Assembly: GCA_007120565.1 (NCBI GenBank)
Contig: SKNK01000232.1
Location: 1-6,791, forward strand
Direction: 5' to 3'
DNA: 6,791 bases
Origin: Nitriliruptoraceae bacterium
GTDB taxonomy: Bacteria > Actinomycetota > Nitriliruptoria > Nitriliruptorales > Nitriliruptoraceae
Shown: positions 5,846-6,791 of the stretch, in pieces
How the letters are laid out: the number at the start of each line of letters is the position of its first letter
Numbering within the stretch: the stretch's first letter is position 1
Translations under genes and position numbers: made by a program
Notes under the pieces: model-generated
Told to the model about the DNA's origin: nothing
The model's database searches: none
Seen by the model: the letters and a program-made list of their open reading frames with translations, nothing else

Positions 5846-6289
5846 ATGGCTGGGCACACGGTCGATCAGACCCTCGCCAGGGCACCGCGCTGGCTCGCGC
5901 CGGTCGCGGTCGGTGTGGGGACGTTGGCGGCGACAGCGACGCTCGGCGCCCTGGATCCGGAGGTGCGGGGACACCTGCTCCCCGGATGCCCCTTCCGGTC
6001 GCTCACCGGGTTGGACTGCCCCGGGTGCGGTGGGACCCGGGCGGTGTACGCGTTGACCCAGGGCGACGTCGGGCGCGCGTTCGAACACAACCTGCTGGTG
6101 ATGCTGCTCCTGCCGGTGCTGGTCGTGGCGTGGGCGGGGTGGCTGTGGTTCCGCCTCGGGAGGCGGGAGCGGCCGGTCACGCTCTCACCCACGACCGGCT
6201 ACGCGATCGCGGCGACGTTCCTGATCTTCTGGGTGGGACGCAACCTGCCGTGGATGCCCTTCGCGTGGCTGGGCTCCGGAGCCGGCTGA
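5846..6289 (+). CDS. DUF2752 small membrane protein
   Basis: This 147-residue protein belongs to DUF2752 by its core motif: CPFRSLTGLDCPGCGGTRA (48-66) with Cys48, Cys58 and Cys61, then the segment GDVGRAFEHN (73-82). The CPGCGGTR element is the family hallmark. Three hydrophobic segments are visible at about 16-36, 83-104 and 118-136, so it is an inner membrane protein. RNLPWMPF (132-139) matches the usual C-terminal end of the family. The clustered cysteines could bind a metal or take part in disulfide chemistry, but no function is established. It starts 3 bases after the dispanin-like gene with no good Shine-Dalgarno sequence of its own, so translation is probably coupled to that gene. A common membrane role for the two proteins is inferred from this arrangement. 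Confidence 0.88.
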   Translation: MAGHTVDQTLARAPRWLAPVAVGVGTLAATATLGALDPEVRGHLLPGCPFRSLTGLDCPGCGGTRAVYALTQGDVGRAFEHNLLVMLLLPVLVVAWAGWLWFRLGRRERPVTLSPTTGYAIAATFLIFWVGRNLPWMPFAWLGSGAG

Positions 6290-6296
6290 CCTCGGT

Positions 6297-6311
6297 CCGG
6301 CGCACAGCCGG
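6297..6311 (+). terminator. Short GC-rich hairpin after the DUF2752 gene
   Basis: CCGGC (6297-6301) and GCCGG (6307-6311) form a 5-bp stem with a 5-base loop, starting 8 bases after the stop codon. It has no T-run and is short, so it is only a weak terminator candidate. A 12-bp palindrome, GGCTCCGGAGCC (6272-6283), lies just before it inside the end of the gene. Confidence 0.25.
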
Positions 6312-6370
6312 CAGGAAGCGCGTTCGAGCGGTCCGGTGGAGGCGGCAGGAACCGGCTTCGAGCGTTCCGC
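6310..6370 (+). repeat. Pair of 27-bp direct repeats, 34 bp apart
   Basis: The segments 6310-6336 and 6344-6370 match at 22 of 27 positions. Both start with GGCAGGAA, share TTCGAGCG in the middle, and end in a TCCG motif. Each copy can fold back on itself: in the second, GGAAC (6348-6352) pairs with GTTCC (6364-6368), with an inner GCT/AGC stem around TCG. In the first, GGA (6314-6316) pairs with TCC (6332-6334) and CGC (6319-6321) with GCG (6328-6330). The repeats fill most of the space between the membrane pair and metG. They may be a dispersed intergenic element, tandem regulator sites, or a transcript-end structure. Confidence 0.75.
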
Positions 6371-6431
6371 CCCGGGGCGACGGCCGGCGGGCGATCAGCC
6401 GCTGACGAACGGGGTGCTGGGGGTTCCTCGG

Positions 6432-6437
6432 TAGGCT
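6432..6437 (+). promoter_or_regulatory. Candidate -10 element for leaderless metG
   Basis: TAGGCT fits the actinobacterial -10 consensus TANNNT and ends 7 bases before the metG ATG at 6445. No Shine-Dalgarno sequence precedes this ATG. The spacing places the transcript start at or next to the A of the ATG, which is the pattern of leaderless genes. A -35-like CTGACG at 6402-6407 is too far away (24-base spacer) to be convincing. Confidence 0.5.
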
Positions 6438-6444
6438 TCCCGAC

Positions 6445-6791
6445 ATGAGCGAACATCAGACCGATCGTCACATCCTCGTCGCGGTGGCCTGGCCCTACGC
6501 CAACGGGCTGTCCCACCTCGGGCACATCGCCGGCTGTTACCTGCCGGCGGACATCTTCGCCCGGTACCACCGCATCGCCGGCAACCGGGTCCTGATGGTG
6601 TCGGGAACCGATGCCCACGGCACCCCCATCACGGTGCTGGCCGACCAGGAGGGGGTCTCGCCGGCGGAGATCGTCGAGCGTAACGACCCGCGGTTCCACG
6701 AACAGTGGGACCGGTTGGGCATCTCGTTCGACCTGTTCACGACCACGATGACCGACAACCACCGCGAGGTGGTCTGGGATCTGTTCCGCAC
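6445..6791 (+). CDS. metG: Methionyl-tRNA synthetase, N-terminal part (cut by window edge)
   Basis: The frame stays open to the end of the window and encodes the first 115 residues of a class I methionyl-tRNA synthetase, which attaches methionine to tRNA-Met using ATP in the cytoplasm. The start of the Rossmann fold reads ILVAVAWPYANGLSHLGHIAG (10-30 region), where HLGH (24-27) is the ATP-binding HIGH motif and PYANG is the typical lead-in. SGTDAHGTPI (53-62) is the next conserved block, and the stretch around FHEQWDRLGISFDLF (84-98) also fits. The PYANG and DAHGTPI forms point to the E. coli MetG-like type rather than the shorter type found in mycobacteria. The zinc-knuckle and KMSKS regions would lie beyond the window. 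The ATG at 6445 fits the usual N-terminal length and a leaderless promoter. The preceding membrane-protein pair is on the same strand but 155 bases away, so metG probably has its own promoter. Confidence 0.95.
   Translation, partial: MSEHQTDRHILVAVAWPYANGLSHLGHIAGCYLPADIFARYHRIAGNRVLMVSGTDAHGTPITVLADQEGVSPAEIVERNDPRFHEQWDRLGISFDLFTTTMTDNHREVVWDLFR

Noticed and set aside
6199..6762. A 187-codon minus-strand frame across the metG start
   Set aside because: The plus strand here clearly encodes methionyl-tRNA synthetase, and the minus frame has no domain-like features.

Overview
The window looks like chromosomal DNA of a high-GC actinobacterium. The G+C content is very high by eye, third codon positions are mostly G or C, and long spurious antisense reading frames are common. 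It holds DUF4032, DUF2510+CD225 and DUF2752 genes, which are typical of Actinobacteria, and the last gene appears to be leaderless. I cannot name the genus. A deep-branching class such as Nitriliruptoria is possible, but that is only a guess. I see no insertion sequence, phage gene, CRISPR array, tRNA or rRNA.

Layout, left to right. Positions 1-105 are non-coding and carry short direct repeats and a perfect 9-bp inverted repeat, which may end the leftward operon. Positions 106-2797 are a two-gene leftward operon: a cytoplasmic GH13 alpha-glucosidase followed by a PfkB-family fructokinase-like sugar kinase. The junction contains a possible 14-codon coupling ORF that overlaps both neighbours by ATGA. 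Positions 2798-2986 are a divergent control region with an imperfect inverted repeat near the glucosidase and three tandem 15-bp repeats just before the next gene. Positions 2987-4315 are a rightward DUF4032 gene whose N-terminal half has protein-kinase/WaaP-like catalytic residues. Its 3' end overlaps by 45 bp the 3' end of a leftward alpha/beta hydrolase gene (4271-5173). Positions 5306-6289 are a rightward pair of small membrane proteins (DUF2510-CD225/dispanin-like, then DUF2752) separated by only 3 bases. Positions 6290-6444 are intergenic, with two 27-bp direct repeats 34 bp apart. From 6445 to the window edge is the start of methionyl-tRNA synthetase (metG), which continues outside.

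How the genes fit together. The glucosidase and kinase form a plausible catabolic pair: an imported alpha-glucoside such as sucrose is hydrolysed inside the cell and the released fructose or related sugar is phosphorylated. No transporter or regulator for it lies in the window. The DUF4032 gene shares the divergent control region, which hints at but does not prove a link to sugar use. The dispanin/DUF2752 pair is a small envelope module of unknown function. The least explained items are the kinase-like DUF4032 protein, the dispanin/DUF2752 pair, and the repeat structures in the intergenic regions.
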